Source of the DNA: Proteus terrae
GTDB taxonomy: Bacteria > Pseudomonadota > Gammaproteobacteria > Enterobacterales > Enterobacteriaceae
Direction: 5' to 3'
Assembly (NCBI RefSeq): GCF_003144325.1
Contig: NZ_PENS01000001.1
Location: 1-64,000 of the forward strand
DNA length: 64,000 nucleotides
How positions within the stretch are numbered: position 1 is the first letter of the stretch; every line of letters starts with the position of its first letter. Of this stretch, positions 35,823 to 48,358 are shown in pieces. The notes under the pieces were generated by a model. The model worked only from the letters and a program-made list of their open reading frames with translations. It made no database searches and was not told the origin of the DNA. The position numbers were made by a program, and so were the translations under genes.

Positions 35823-36575
35823 TCAAACCGCCTCATCATTTGATGCAGGACGCCATAAACAATGCCCACCTTTCTTCTCAACTAAGTCTAATCGAGACTC
35901 ATGCTCAGCAAGTTCTTCTGCGGTAGCTCTTATTACTCTTAATCCTGAAACTGGGCGCTCGATACGCTGAATATCATTTTGCTCTTGTTCGTTACTTGAT
36001 TCGCCATCCATTGAAAATGCTAGTGCTGTTTGTCCACCGGTCATCGCCAAGTAAACATCAGAAAGTATTTCAGCATCCAATAACGCGCCGTGAAGAGTAC
36101 GTTTAGAATTATCTATAAAGTATCTATCACATAAGGCATCAAGATTATTTCGTTTGCCAGGGAATAATGCCCTTGCCATTGCAAGGCTATCAGTAATTTG
36201 GCAGAACGTTTCAGTAGGCGGAATATCGCGATTAAGCTTTCTAAACTCATAGTCCATAAAGCCGATATCGAACGATGCGTTATGAATGATCAGCTCTGCG
36301 CCACGAATATATTCTAAAAACTCGTCGGCAATATCGGCAAAAGAAGGACAATCCTCTAAAAACTCATCACTAATACCGTGAACTTCAAATGCTTCAGGAT
36401 CAACTAATCTTTCAGGCTTAATATAAACATGGAAATTTCGCCCTGTTAATCGACGATTGATAACCTCTACGGCACCAATTTCAATGATATTATGACCTTC
36501 ATAATGAACGCCCAGCTTATTCATACCGGTGGTTTCGGTATCAAGTACAATTTGTCGTGTGATTGGAGTGCTCAT
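35823..36575 (-). CDS. dnaQ: DNA polymerase III epsilon subunit, proofreading exonuclease
   Basis: 250 residues with the DEDDh exonuclease motifs: Exo I VLDTETTGMN (about 10-19), Exo II HNASFDIGFMD (about 98-108) and Exo III HGALLDAEI (about 161-169). The last ~60 residues bind the polymerase alpha subunit. It removes mismatched 3' ends during replication. Divergent from rnhA with a 65-bp gap, the conserved enterobacterial pair. Confidence 0.96.
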   Translation of the reverse strand: MSTPITRQIVLDTETTGMNKLGVHYEGHNIIEIGAVEVINRRLTGRNFHVYIKPERLVDPEAFEVHGISDEFLEDCPSFADIADEFLEYIRGAELIIHNASFDIGFMDYEFRKLNRDIPPTETFCQITDSLAMARALFPGKRNNLDALCDRYFIDNSKRTLHGALLDAEILSDVYLAMTGGQTALAFSMDGESSNEQEQNDIQRIERPVSGLRVIRATAEELAEHESRLDLVEKKGGHCLWRPASNDEAV

Positions 36576-36640
36576 AATCCGTTTTTATGTCAGACTTAGG
36601 GTTAGTTTTTCGTATTAATCAAAAAGGATAAGTCGCCTTT

Positions 36641-37129
36641 ATGCACAAGCAGGTAGAAATATTCACCGATGGTTCATGCTTAGGCAACCCAGGCCCCGGC
36701 GGTTATGGCGCTATTTTACGCTATCAACAACATGAAAAAACCCTAAGTGAAGGTTTTTTTATGACCACCAATAACCGAATGGAACTTCTTGCCGCTATCG
36801 TAGCATTAGAAACATTAAAATTCCCTTGTAAAATTACACTGACAACAGATAGCCAATATGTCAGACAGGGTATCACACAGTGGATCCATAGCTGGAAAAA
36901 GCGCCAGTGGCGTAAAGCAGACAAAAGCCCAGTGCTTAATGTCGATTTATGGAAACGCTTAGATAGTGCTATTACTCGTCATGAAATCGAATGGCATTGG
37001 GTAAAAGGCCATGCAGGTCATGATGAAAATGAACGTTGTGATGAATTAGCAAAAACGGCGGCTCAATCACCTACACAAGAAGACACTGGCTATATTGAAA
37101 GCCAGAAAGATAAGACAGCCAACGAGTAA
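36641..37129 (+). CDS. rnhA: Ribonuclease HI
   Basis: 162 residues. Active-site acids are visible: Asp in [18 protein letters not shown] (about 10), Glu in NRMELLAAI (about 48), Asp in TTDSQYV (about 70), and a C-terminal His and Asp in [19 protein letters not shown]. It cleaves the RNA strand of RNA-DNA hybrids. Divergent from dnaQ; the stop is 4 bp from the end of the converging yafS-type gene. Confidence 0.97.
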   Translation: MHKQVEIFTDGSCLGNPGPGGYGAILRYQQHEKTLSEGFFMTTNNRMELLAAIVALETLKFPCKITLTTDSQYVRQGITQWIHSWKKRQWRKADKSPVLNVDLWKRLDSAITRHEIEWHWVKGHAGHDENERCDELAKTAAQSPTQEDTGYIESQKDKTANE

Positions 37130-37133
37130 TATT

Positions 37134-37850
37134 TTATGGCTCTGAATGATTGCGTGTAGCCCCTAAAACTCGACCTTTTACACTCATACGAGGCAATGCA
37201 AATTTCAACGCGGTGGGTGTTAAAGGAAGCGTTCTTTTACGAGCAATAATTAAATTTAAACATCCTCCGGTGTGATAGCGGCTACCATCACGTTTTATTG
37301 GTCTTGAAAATGGCATAATCTGAAAATTCTGTTGTGTCATCACTTCGTAATTTAGCACACTAAGCCAATCAATTTGGCGTCGAAGTGAAAACATACGACT
37401 TGAATAAGGCTGTTTTTGTCGCAAAAGAGGCGTGCATTTACCCAGTCCTAATAAACTAATAGGGTTGAAGCTCGTTAATACTATCCAGCCATCATCAATT
37501 AGAACACGATCAGCTTCTCTTAATAGCCAATGGGGATCTGCACTATAATCAAGCACATGAGCCATAAGGCAAACATCAACCGATTTATTTTCAAAGGGTA
37601 GATAATCCAAAGACGCCATAACATTCGCATTTATTGCATTCGATGTCACATTGACTTGATGTGAAACGATACTTAATTTGGTATCCAGTTCGGCACTGAG
37701 TTGACCGAGTTTCAGCAAATGAAAGCCATACATTTTCGGCCACCAGTTTTGTAAACGCAATTCAATCGCCATGCGATAATATTCTCCCCAAGGAATATCA
37801 CGCCAAGAATCCGGCATTGTAATTGGTTTTACTGAACGCGCTGCTTTCAT
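37134..37850 (-). CDS. yafS: YafS-like class I SAM-dependent methyltransferase
   Basis: 238 residues. A methyltransferase fold is recognisable from LPFENKSVDVCLMAHVLDYSADPHWLLREADRVLIDDGWIV-type segments (about 85-130); the glycine-rich SAM loop upstream is weak. The C-terminal third is basic (PFSRPIKRDGSRYHTGG). It lies between rnhA and gloB as in E. coli, which supports the YafS name. Its start overlaps the leader of the divergent gloB. Substrate not known to me. Confidence 0.8.
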   Translation of the reverse strand: MKAARSVKPITMPDSWRDIPWGEYYRMAIELRLQNWWPKMYGFHLLKLGQLSAELDTKLSIVSHQVNVTSNAINANVMASLDYLPFENKSVDVCLMAHVLDYSADPHWLLREADRVLIDDGWIVLTSFNPISLLGLGKCTPLLRQKQPYSSRMFSLRRQIDWLSVLNYEVMTQQNFQIMPFSRPIKRDGSRYHTGGCLNLIIARKRTLPLTPTALKFALPRMSVKGRVLGATRNHSEP

Positions 37851-37888
37851 CGTTTAACCCTTTATATTTTATAAGTAAGGTAACTTAT

Positions 37889-38644
37889 ATGGAGCTTATC
37901 AGAATTCCTGCTTTATCCGATAACTACATTTGGCTATTAAGTAATGAAAATAGTGAATGTGTGATTGTGGACCCGTCACAGGCCAAACCTGTTATTGAAA
38001 TACTCTCACAACGCTCACTAACACCTATCGCGATTTTATTAACCCATCATCATGATGATCATGTTGGTGGTGTTGCTGAACTTGTAAAAAAATATCCTAA
38101 CATCGACATTTTTGGCCCACAAGAAACACAAAGTAAAGGGGCTGAAAATATTATTCATAATCAAGAGCGCATTATTGTTGGCTCTTTTACTTTTAATGTG
38201 ATTGGCACGCCGGGCCATACATTGGGTCATGTTGCTTATTATTGCGAGCCCTATCTATTTTGTGGCGATACACTTTTTTCTGGTGGTTGTGGCCGTTTAT
38301 TCGAAGGCACCGCACAACAAATGTTCAGTTCATTACAAAGATTAAGTGCTTTACCTGATAACACATTAATTTGTTGTGCTCATGAATACACCCTATCAAA
38401 TATGACCTTTGCACATCATATCATGCCAGAAAATGCACTTATTACCGATTATTTAGCCCAAGTTAGTGAAATGCGTAAAAATTTGCAACCTACTGTGCCA
38501 ATAACACTGAAAAACGAAAAGAATATTAATCTTTTTTTGAAATCTGACGATATTGATTTGCAAAGGATTTTAGGTATAACCACTAATACTTATGCTCCAA
38601 TTAAGACATTTACAAAATTAAGAGAATTAAAAGACAACTTTTAA
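37889..38644 (+). CDS. gloB: Hydroxyacylglutathione hydrolase (glyoxalase II)
   Basis: 251 residues from the ATG at 37889 (AAGG upstream), the E. coli GloB length; the frame runs 22 codons further upstream into the divergent gene. Metallo-beta-lactamase motif THHHDDHVGG (about 53-62), later metal ligands in GTPGHTLGH, CGDTLFSGGCGRLFEG and CCAHEYT. It hydrolyses S-lactoylglutathione to lactate and glutathione in methylglyoxal detoxification. Confidence 0.95.
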   Translation: MELIRIPALSDNYIWLLSNENSECVIVDPSQAKPVIEILSQRSLTPIAILLTHHHDDHVGGVAELVKKYPNIDIFGPQETQSKGAENIIHNQERIIVGSFTFNVIGTPGHTLGHVAYYCEPYLFCGDTLFSGGCGRLFEGTAQQMFSSLQRLSALPDNTLICCAHEYTLSNMTFAHHIMPENALITDYLAQVSEMRKNLQPTVPITLKNEKNINLFLKSDDIDLQRILGITTNTYAPIKTFTKLRELKDNF

Positions 38645-38719
38645 TTCCTATTGGTTGTTTTATTTTGGCACACTAAGTATCATTTGGTTCAAAAAACACA
38701 CAGGATGAATTTTTCTATT

Positions 38720-40054
38720 ATGAAGACAAAAGCGATTTTGTTCTCCATATTGCTACTGGCGGGCTGCCAGCAATCTGAGAACATTAAACCTAATTTGTCT
38801 GCGAACGCACCAATATCAACGAAAGGGACTTCAACTTCTCACCAACCTCAATATGATGTAAAAACCAATTTATGGGGTTATGTGGTAAGTGAATTGAAAA
38901 TGGATCTCCCTGAAAATGAAAGGATCTCGCAGCAAGAATTATATTTTTTAAATAATCCCAAACATATACAGAGCGTTGCTGCTCGTGCTGAGCCTTATAT
39001 GTATTCGATTATTGATGAAATTGAAAAACGTGAATTACCGATGGAACTTGCACTTGTTCCTGTCGTTGAAAGTGCGTTTAATCCTCATGTTACCTCTTCA
39101 GCAAATGCAGCGGGTTTATGGCAATTTGTACCAATAACTGGTAATTACTATGGTTTGACACAAAATCAATGGTATGACGGTCGTCGTGATGTTATGGCAT
39201 CAACTAAAGCGGCTCTTGATTTACTAGAGCGTTTATATGTGATGTTTGATAGTGATTGGGCACTTGCCCTTGCTGCTTATAACGCTGGTGAAGGCCGTGT
39301 TATGCAAGCAATAAAGGCAAATGAAAGTCAAAACTTACCAACAGACTATTGGTCGCTTTCTTTACCTAAAGAAACGATGAATTACGTGCCGAAAATCCTC
39401 GCTTTAAGTAAGGTTATTCGTGAAAACGAACAAGATATTACTTTTCCAAAAAGTAACTATCGCGATAAAGCATTAGCCTCATTTGATGTCGGTGAGCAAA
39501 TCACGTTAAATAAAGTCGCTGAATTAAGTCAGTTACCTATTAATACCGTGAAAGACTATAACCCCGGCTATAAACGTGGAATAACTGCACCGAATGGCCC
39601 TCATGTCATTATGTTGCCTCGCAATAAGCTTGACCAATTCCGTAACGCTTTTGAAGATGAAGCTGTATTAGAAACTATTCGCTTGGCTGTCGCCAAAACG
39701 AATCAATCTATTAAGCAAGAAGGCGTTTATAAGGTTCGTTCAGGAGATTCGTTTTACGCTATTGCTCGTCGCTATAATATGAGTATCAAAGATTTACAGC
39801 GTATTAATGGGTTAAATGCAAAGAGCACATTACTGGTTGGTCAGACATTAAAAATTCATAATGCGGGTAGTGTCAGTAGCACCACAACAACGAAACCAAC
39901 AAAACCTTCACCAAGCTACTATAAAGTACGCCAAGGTGATTCTTATTACAGTATTGCCCGTCGTCACGGCATTAACCTAAAACAGTTAATGGGCTGGAAC
40001 GCTGACATTAAAATGTTAAAACCGGGTACTCAATTAACACTGTATATAAAATAG
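38720..40054 (+). CDS. mltD: Membrane-bound lytic murein transglycosylase D
   Basis: 444 residues from the ATG at 38720, which starts a lipoprotein signal (MKTKAILFSILLLAGC). An upstream ATG at 38705 is possible. SLT domain with catalytic Glu in PVVESAFNPHVTSSANAAGLWQF-type segment (about 102-124) and ALAAYNAGEG. Two C-terminal LysM domains (YKVRSGDSFYAIARR and YKVRQGDSYYSIARR) bind peptidoglycan. It cleaves murein to anhydro-products at the outer membrane. It follows gloB as in E. coli. Confidence 0.94.
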   Translation: MKTKAILFSILLLAGCQQSENIKPNLSANAPISTKGTSTSHQPQYDVKTNLWGYVVSELKMDLPENERISQQELYFLNNPKHIQSVAARAEPYMYSIIDEIEKRELPMELALVPVVESAFNPHVTSSANAAGLWQFVPITGNYYGLTQNQWYDGRRDVMASTKAALDLLERLYVMFDSDWALALAAYNAGEGRVMQAIKANESQNLPTDYWSLSLPKETMNYVPKILALSKVIRENEQDITFPKSNYRDKALASFDVGEQITLNKVAELSQLPINTVKDYNPGYKRGITAPNGPHVIMLPRNKLDQFRNAFEDEAVLETIRLAVAKTNQSIKQEGVYKVRSGDSFYAIARRYNMSIKDLQRINGLNAKSTLLVGQTLKIHNAGSVSSTTTTKPTKPSPSYYKVRQGDSYYSIARRHGINLKQLMGWNADIKMLKPGTQLTLYIK

Positions 40055-40240
40055 TTTTCTGCACTTTAGTTTCTTCAAAGCCATCAATATATTTAATGCC
40101 TTAGAGGTGATAAATAGAGATGGCTTTTTTCTTTCTTCTCAATGAGTAATCCCTTTCAAGAAAATCGCATCTTTTATTCTTCCTTTTTTCTATTTAATTT
40201 CGTTTGAATCCCCCCCTTTATTATTCAACATAATAGGCAA

Positions 40241-40277
40241 TAAAAAAGCGCCTGATATTTAATTATCAAGCGCTTCA
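40241..40277 (-). terminator. Terminator of the DASS transporter gene
   Basis: A 12-bp stem with one mismatch (AAGCGCCTGATA / TATCAAGCGCTT), a 6-base loop and a T run on the minus strand, 35 bp past the stop. It may also end mltD from the other side. Confidence 0.82.
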
Positions 40278-40312
40278 TTTTTATCTCTATTTGATTAATT
40301 TAGCGTTCTAAC

Positions 40313-41695
40313 TTATAGCCAGAAGAACCAAGCAAACAGAGAGATAACTAAGATACACACTAAGTTCAGTACACCACCAACACGTACCATCTCTGTCTGT
40401 TTGATGTAACCAGAACCAAAGACAATCGCATTTGGTGGGGTTGCAACAGGTAGCATGAACGCACAAGATGCACCGATACCGATAATCATAGTTAACGCCA
40501 TTACTGGCATACCTAATGCTTGTGCAACAGTTGCAAAGATTGGTACTAATAACGCCGCACTCGCTGTATTACTGGTAAATTCAGTTAATACGATGATGAA
40601 GGTTGTTACTGCAAGGATAATCACGAACCAATGGCTATTACCAAAGGTATCTTTCATAAAGTCAGCCATAACCAAACTTGCACCAGATGATTGTAAAATT
40701 GCGCTTAGTGTTAAACCACCACCAAACAGCATTAATACTCCCCACTCTGTGTTCTCTTGGATTTGGCTCCAACTGGCTACGCCTGTAACACCGATAACAA
40801 TTGCAGCACTGACCGCAATAACGGTATCCAAATCTTTTACACCACCAAAAGCACTGCTGATAAAAGAGCTGAAGATCCAGCATACGACAGTAATTAAGAA
40901 GATGATCATGGTAATAACACGTTTGTTATTCCACTCTAATACTTCTAATTTCAGATCAAACTTATGTTTTAAGTTAGGACGTAGCATCAGATACATCACG
41001 ATAAACATGATAGGTAATAATACCAGCATGATTGGGACACCGTACTTCATCCACGTAATGAAATCTAAGTTTAATTGAGCTGCTGCAATCGCATTTGGCG
41101 GGCTTCCCACTAGCGTACCTAAGCCACCAATGCTCGCACTGTAAGCAACACCTAATAATACGAATACGAAAGTATTACGCTCTGAACGAATATCTAAGTT
41201 AGATAAGATACCTAACACTAAAGGTAACATCATTGCTGCTGTTGCAGTGTTACTGATCCACATTGACAATAATGCAGTGACACCAAATAACAACAATACC
41301 GCAATTGAGAGTTTACCTTTTGCAATCATCAGCAAGCGATTAGCAATTAAGCGGTCTAACCCTTGAATATGAAGCGCTGTCGCTAACGCAAAGCCACCGA
41401 AGAATAAGAAAATGATGGGATTCGCAAATGATTTTAATGACTCATTGGTATTCATTAGCCCAAGTACGACGGCTAAAATAGGTATAAATAATGCTGTGAT
41501 CGTAACGTGAATAGCTTCCGTTAGCCATAACACTCCCACAAACACCATTAATGCTAAACCTGCATTGGCCTTTGGATCATAAGGTAAAAATTCAAGCAAA
41601 AGTAATAATAAAACGACATCGATTGCCAGAATAATTAACCCTCGTTTGTTTATCGGGCTTGATTTCGCCGATGGGGCTAAATTGGACGCGTCCAT
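40313..41695 (-). CDS. SLC13/DASS family anion (dicarboxylate) symporter
   Basis: 460 residues, polytopic. The two inverted SNT motifs of the DASS family are present: SNTATAAM (about residue 147) and SNTASAAL (about 370), each followed by a proline-containing turn (VGSPPNAIAAA and VATPPNAIVFG). These form sodium and carboxylate sites in family members such as VcINDY. The likely substrates are dicarboxylates (succinate, malate, tartrate); exact specificity cannot be read. It stands alone. Confidence 0.9.
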   Translation of the reverse strand: MDASNLAPSAKSSPINKRGLIILAIDVVLLLLLLEFLPYDPKANAGLALMVFVGVLWLTEAIHVTITALFIPILAVVLGLMNTNESLKSFANPIIFLFFGGFALATALHIQGLDRLIANRLLMIAKGKLSIAVLLLFGVTALLSMWISNTATAAMMLPLVLGILSNLDIRSERNTFVFVLLGVAYSASIGGLGTLVGSPPNAIAAAQLNLDFITWMKYGVPIMLVLLPIMFIVMYLMLRPNLKHKFDLKLEVLEWNNKRVITMIIFLITVVCWIFSSFISSAFGGVKDLDTVIAVSAAIVIGVTGVASWSQIQENTEWGVLMLFGGGLTLSAILQSSGASLVMADFMKDTFGNSHWFVIILAVTTFIIVLTEFTSNTASAALLVPIFATVAQALGMPVMALTMIIGIGASCAFMLPVATPPNAIVFGSGYIKQTEMVRVGGVLNLVCILVISLFAWFFWL

Positions 41696-41950
41696 TGATA
41701 ATACTCCACATTAGCTGATATGAACATTAGGTTCACTAAGCCATAATTGTTAACGAAATAGGTTATATGTGAAATATAAAAACATTTCGCACCATTGAAA
41801 ATGTGCAAAACGTATAATTGGGATCTCATCCACGAGAATTAACCAATTTATTAATAAAAGAGTAATAATTGAACACTATTTCCTCTTACACATCACACTT
41901 TTTCAAAGATGTTAAGAATAAATATTCTTTTTTTTCTGAAAAAAAATCAA

Positions 41951-41982
41951 AAAAAAGGGGAGAACTTAAGGTTCTCCCCTTT
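41951..41982 (-). terminator. Terminator after eno
   Basis: A 12-bp stem (AAAGGGGAGAAC / GTTCTCCCCTTT) with a 5-base loop and a T tract on the minus strand, about 35 bp past the eno stop. Confidence 0.93.
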
Positions 41983-42017
41983 CAGATTAATAAGATTTTT
42001 TAATCAAATAAGCAAGA

Positions 42018-45530
<3,513 letters not shown>

Positions 45531-46331
45531 TCACTCAATCTGTTGTTTCTTTGCTTTCTGCCAACAGATCTCCATCTCTTCCAATGAAGCATTTTCTATG
45601 CCTATGCCATCTTCCGAGAGCGTTTTTTCAACAAAGCGAAAGCGTTGTTCAAATTTACGGCATGCTCGATTTAATGCTTGTTCTGGTTTTTGTTTTAAAT
45701 GCCGAGATAAATTTACAACTGAAAATAATAAATCACCCAATTCATCTTCAATTTTAGACGCATCTTGAGGTGTTTTTTTCACTTCAGCCATCACTTCATC
45801 AATTTCCTCAAACACTTTACCTAAAACAGGTTCAAGTTCATTCCAATCAAATCCAACAGAAGCACATCGTTTCTGAATTTTTTCTGCTTTCATCAAAGCG
45901 GGTAATGTGGCGGGAATATCATCTAATAATGAAAATTGTGCTTTTGCCTCACGCTCTTGCGCTTTAAGTTTTTCCCAGCGATGTTTTTCTGTTGATAAAT
46001 TGTTTTCGCTTTCAGAGGCAAAAATATGAGGATGACGACGTTCTAGCTTATTACTAATGGCGTCACAAACATCATTAAAATCAAATAACTTTTGCTCTTG
46101 CGCCATGCGTGAATAAAAAACAACTTGATAAAGTAAGTCGCCTAACTCTTCTTTTAAATCTGTAAAATCTTTACGAGTAATAGCATCTAACACCTCATAC
46201 GTTTCTTCTAATGTATAAGGTGCAATAGTGTCAAAAGTCTGCACTTTATCCCATTCGCATCCAGTATTAGGATCACGTAGCTGCGCCATAATTTCTAATA
46301 AACGAAAAATTTCACGATTTTCTGACATCAT
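45531..46331 (-). CDS. mazG: Nucleoside triphosphate pyrophosphohydrolase MazG
   Basis: 266 residues, two tandem MazG domains. The N-terminal one has CEWDKVQTFDTIAPYTLEETYEVLDA and the metal motif DLKEELGDLLYQV; the C-terminal one has DASKIEDELGDLLFSVVNLSR. It hydrolyses NTPs to NMP and pyrophosphate and in E. coli lowers ppGpp. In enterobacteria it normally follows relA directly. Here a 1.9-kb islet separates them, so mazG has probably lost cotranscription with relA. Confidence 0.95.
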   Translation of the reverse strand: MMSENREIFRLLEIMAQLRDPNTGCEWDKVQTFDTIAPYTLEETYEVLDAITRKDFTDLKEELGDLLYQVVFYSRMAQEQKLFDFNDVCDAISNKLERRHPHIFASESENNLSTEKHRWEKLKAQEREAKAQFSLLDDIPATLPALMKAEKIQKRCASVGFDWNELEPVLGKVFEEIDEVMAEVKKTPQDASKIEDELGDLLFSVVNLSRHLKQKPEQALNRACRKFEQRFRFVEKTLSEDGIGIENASLEEMEICWQKAKKQQIE

Positions 46332-46372
46332 ATTGCCTTTTAAATAAGAGTGAGCTTTATCCTGTTTAACAC

Positions 46373-46423
46373 ATTTTTAGATAAAAAAATGCCGAGAACA
46401 GTTGTCTCGGCATCTTATCATTT
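46373..46423. repeat. 51-bp direct repeat, left copy, flanking the colicin islet
   Basis: Fifty-one bases identical to 48301-48351. It contains the hairpin ATGCCGAGA / TCTCGGCAT (46389-46413) with a T tract on the minus strand. It lies 41 bp upstream of mazG. It looks like a duplication of the terminator that follows relA, created when the islet was inserted. Confidence 0.95.
46383..46413 (-). terminator. Hairpin terminator, left copy
   Basis: Stem ATGCCGAGA / TCTCGGCAT with a 7-base loop and seven T (six beyond the stem) on the minus strand. It lies between the islet and mazG. Confidence 0.8.
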
Positions 46424-46572
46424 CAAGCTCAAGATCTTAAAAATAACTTTTTTGAAAGAATAATGACATTTTAAATTGAACTATGAATTTGTTATTTACA
46501 AATATACTCCTCGCTATAAATCCACTTTTCAACATCATATAAATACGTCATTTTTATCAAAGGATTAATAAA

Positions 46573-47847
46573 ATGAGTGAAAATGTAATTCAATTTAGTT
46601 CATTAACTGTAACGCCACATAGTGCTTATATTCCAGAGTATGCTTTTAATAATAATTTTTCATTTAATCAAGCTACAAATATTATTTGCAATGCTTTTAT
46701 GCAGAATAAAAACCAAGAATGCCCAGTTTGTGGAAAGAAAAATTGCCCAGCATTTAAAAATGAATGTAAATCTTACTTAAAACAAAAAACCGAATTAGCA
46801 TTAAAAAAAGCATTAAGAATGCGACCTTATGGCCGTGCTTTAATGCACAGATCAAACGAGTTTAATGAAAGCTCTCCATTACTATTATTGAATATGAAAG
46901 AAAACAATATTCCATTAAATAATGAAAATATAAGTCATATATTCGAAGCAGATCTGAATCTAAGTAGAATGTTTTACCAAAAAATGAACTATATAAATGG
47001 TTTTCTCTTTGATATTCATTTTAGTCCTCATCCAGACCCTATGTTACAAAATATAGGTGAAAAATTTGGGGAATATTCCCGCTGGCTACCCTCAGTACGA
47101 TTAGCCTTACATGCCTTATATGCAGATAAAGGCGCAGACAATATAAATAATTTTTCTGAGATGCAAAAATATATTAGAGAACAAGATTTTAAATCCGCAT
47201 GCCAAGATTTCCATAATAATATGACGTTTACACATCGCAATTTCCAAATTGCTGATATTCTAGCTCAACAAGCAAATAAAAAAGAACAAACAAACGATGA
47301 ATTTAAGCTGTTGCATGATTCAATAAAGTTTACGGCTGATTTTTATAAAGAAGTGTTTAATGCTTATGGTGATAAAGCAAAGAAATTAGCGGAATCTTTA
47401 GCACAACAAACCAGAGGAAAAACCATCCGTAACGTTGATGATGCGCTAAAAGCTTACGAAAAATACAAAGCGGATATCAATAGAAAAATTAATGCCAAAG
47501 ATCGTAAAGCTATTGCAACCGCATTGGAATCGATCAAACTCGATGATATAACTCAAAAATTAAAAAAATTTAGTAAAGGTATGGCCTACACGAGTTACGC
47601 TATTAACTTTGCAGATTGGGCTACTGAATTACATAAAGCAATACAGACCGATAATTGGCGTCCTTTTTTTGTCAAAACAGAAACGATTATCGTAGGAATG
47701 GCGGGTACAGCAATTACTGGGTTTACATTTAGTGTACTCCTAGGAGGGCCTATAGGCATATTAGGCTATGGATTAATCATGGCTGGTGTTGGTGCATTAA
47801 TAAATGATGATTTAGTTGAAAAAGCCAACCAATTTTTAGGAATTTAA
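46573..47847 (+). CDS. Pore-forming colicin-like bacteriocin
   Basis: 424 residues. Residues ~240-424 match the pore-forming domain of E1/Ia-type colicins: GDKAKKLAESLAQQTRGKTIRNVDDALKA-like start, EKYKADINRKINAKDRKAI, then a hydrophobic helical hairpin (about 372-412, IIVGMAG to GVGALI) and the ending ANQFLGI. It should form voltage-gated pores in the inner membrane. The N-terminal ~235 residues match no colicin domain I know. They carry CPVCGKKNCPAFKNEC (Cys 50, 53, 58, 65), perhaps a metal site, and SLTVTP near the start, which could be a TonB box. No signal peptide. No LexA box or lysis gene is seen. The immunity gene lies convergent downstream. Confidence 0.85.
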   Translation: MSENVIQFSSLTVTPHSAYIPEYAFNNNFSFNQATNIICNAFMQNKNQECPVCGKKNCPAFKNECKSYLKQKTELALKKALRMRPYGRALMHRSNEFNESSPLLLLNMKENNIPLNNENISHIFEADLNLSRMFYQKMNYINGFLFDIHFSPHPDPMLQNIGEKFGEYSRWLPSVRLALHALYADKGADNINNFSEMQKYIREQDFKSACQDFHNNMTFTHRNFQIADILAQQANKKEQTNDEFKLLHDSIKFTADFYKEVFNAYGDKAKKLAESLAQQTRGKTIRNVDDALKAYEKYKADINRKINAKDRKAIATALESIKLDDITQKLKKFSKGMAYTSYAINFADWATELHKAIQTDNWRPFFVKTETIIVGMAGTAITGFTFSVLLGGPIGILGYGLIMAGVGALINDDLVEKANQFLGI

Positions 47848-47864
47848 TTCTATTAAATAAGTGG

Positions 47865-48209
47865 TTACTTATTTAATAAGTGGCCTCTTATCAATACAAC
47901 TATAATATGAATAATTGTAATTGGGATCGTCAATAAAAAAATGACGCCATGATATATCGCTAACCCTCCCATTTTCCCTGGTGTATCCATAAACAATCCC
48001 TTATTCCAAAACTCTCTTGTAGTGAATCTTAGAAAGAAAATCTCAATTATCCATTTAGATACAGGGAAGAATATAGTTCCATAAATATTAATAATTAAAT
48101 AAATAGTTTTATATCTAAATTCATCATTCCAAGAAAGATATAAAAAACAAAAACCAATAAACCACCCCCAACACATATTTTTAATATAATATTGTTTAGT
48201 TATCTTCAT
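47865..48209 (-). CDS. Colicin E1-type immunity protein
   Basis: 114 residues with three to four hydrophobic segments (about 12-25, 34-50, 52-62, 82-108). It shares the N-terminal YYIKN and a central FPVSKWIIE segment with the colicin E1 immunity protein (113 residues). E1-type immunity proteins sit in the inner membrane and block the pore domain. Encoded on the strand opposite the toxin, tail to tail with 17 bp between the stops, the usual layout for pore-forming colicins. Confidence 0.8.
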   Translation of the reverse strand: MKITKQYYIKNMCWGWFIGFCFLYLSWNDEFRYKTIYLIINIYGTIFFPVSKWIIEIFFLRFTTREFWNKGLFMDTPGKMGGLAIYHGVIFLLTIPITIIHIIVVLIRGHLLNK

Positions 48210-48300
48210 ATTTATCTACTAGATCCCTTTTATTTAAAACCATATTTATTTTAAATAAACCATAACAATTTAATTACTAACTAAATATACAGTTTTTCTG

Positions 48301-48351
48301 ATTTTTAGATAAAAAAATGCCGAGAACAGTTGTCTCGGCATCTTATCATTT
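48301..48351. repeat. 51-bp direct repeat, right copy, flanking the colicin islet
   Basis: Identical to 46373-46423 over 51 bases. It begins 8 bp after the relA stop and contains the relA terminator hairpin. The identity stops sharply at both ends. Confidence 0.95.
48311..48341 (-). terminator. Terminator of relA, right copy
   Basis: Stem ATGCCGAGA / TCTCGGCAT, 7-base loop, seven T (six beyond the stem) on the minus strand, about 18 bp past the relA stop. Confidence 0.85.
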
Positions 48352-48358
48352 TAATGTT

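Noticed and set aside
40455-41078. 207-codon plus-strand frame inside the DASS transporter gene
   Set aside because: It is antisense to a clear membrane transporter with both SNT motifs; low-complexity translation and no ribosome site.
46332-46572. SOS (LexA) control of the colicin gene
   Set aside because: I looked for CTGT-N8-ACAG upstream of the start and found no acceptable match.
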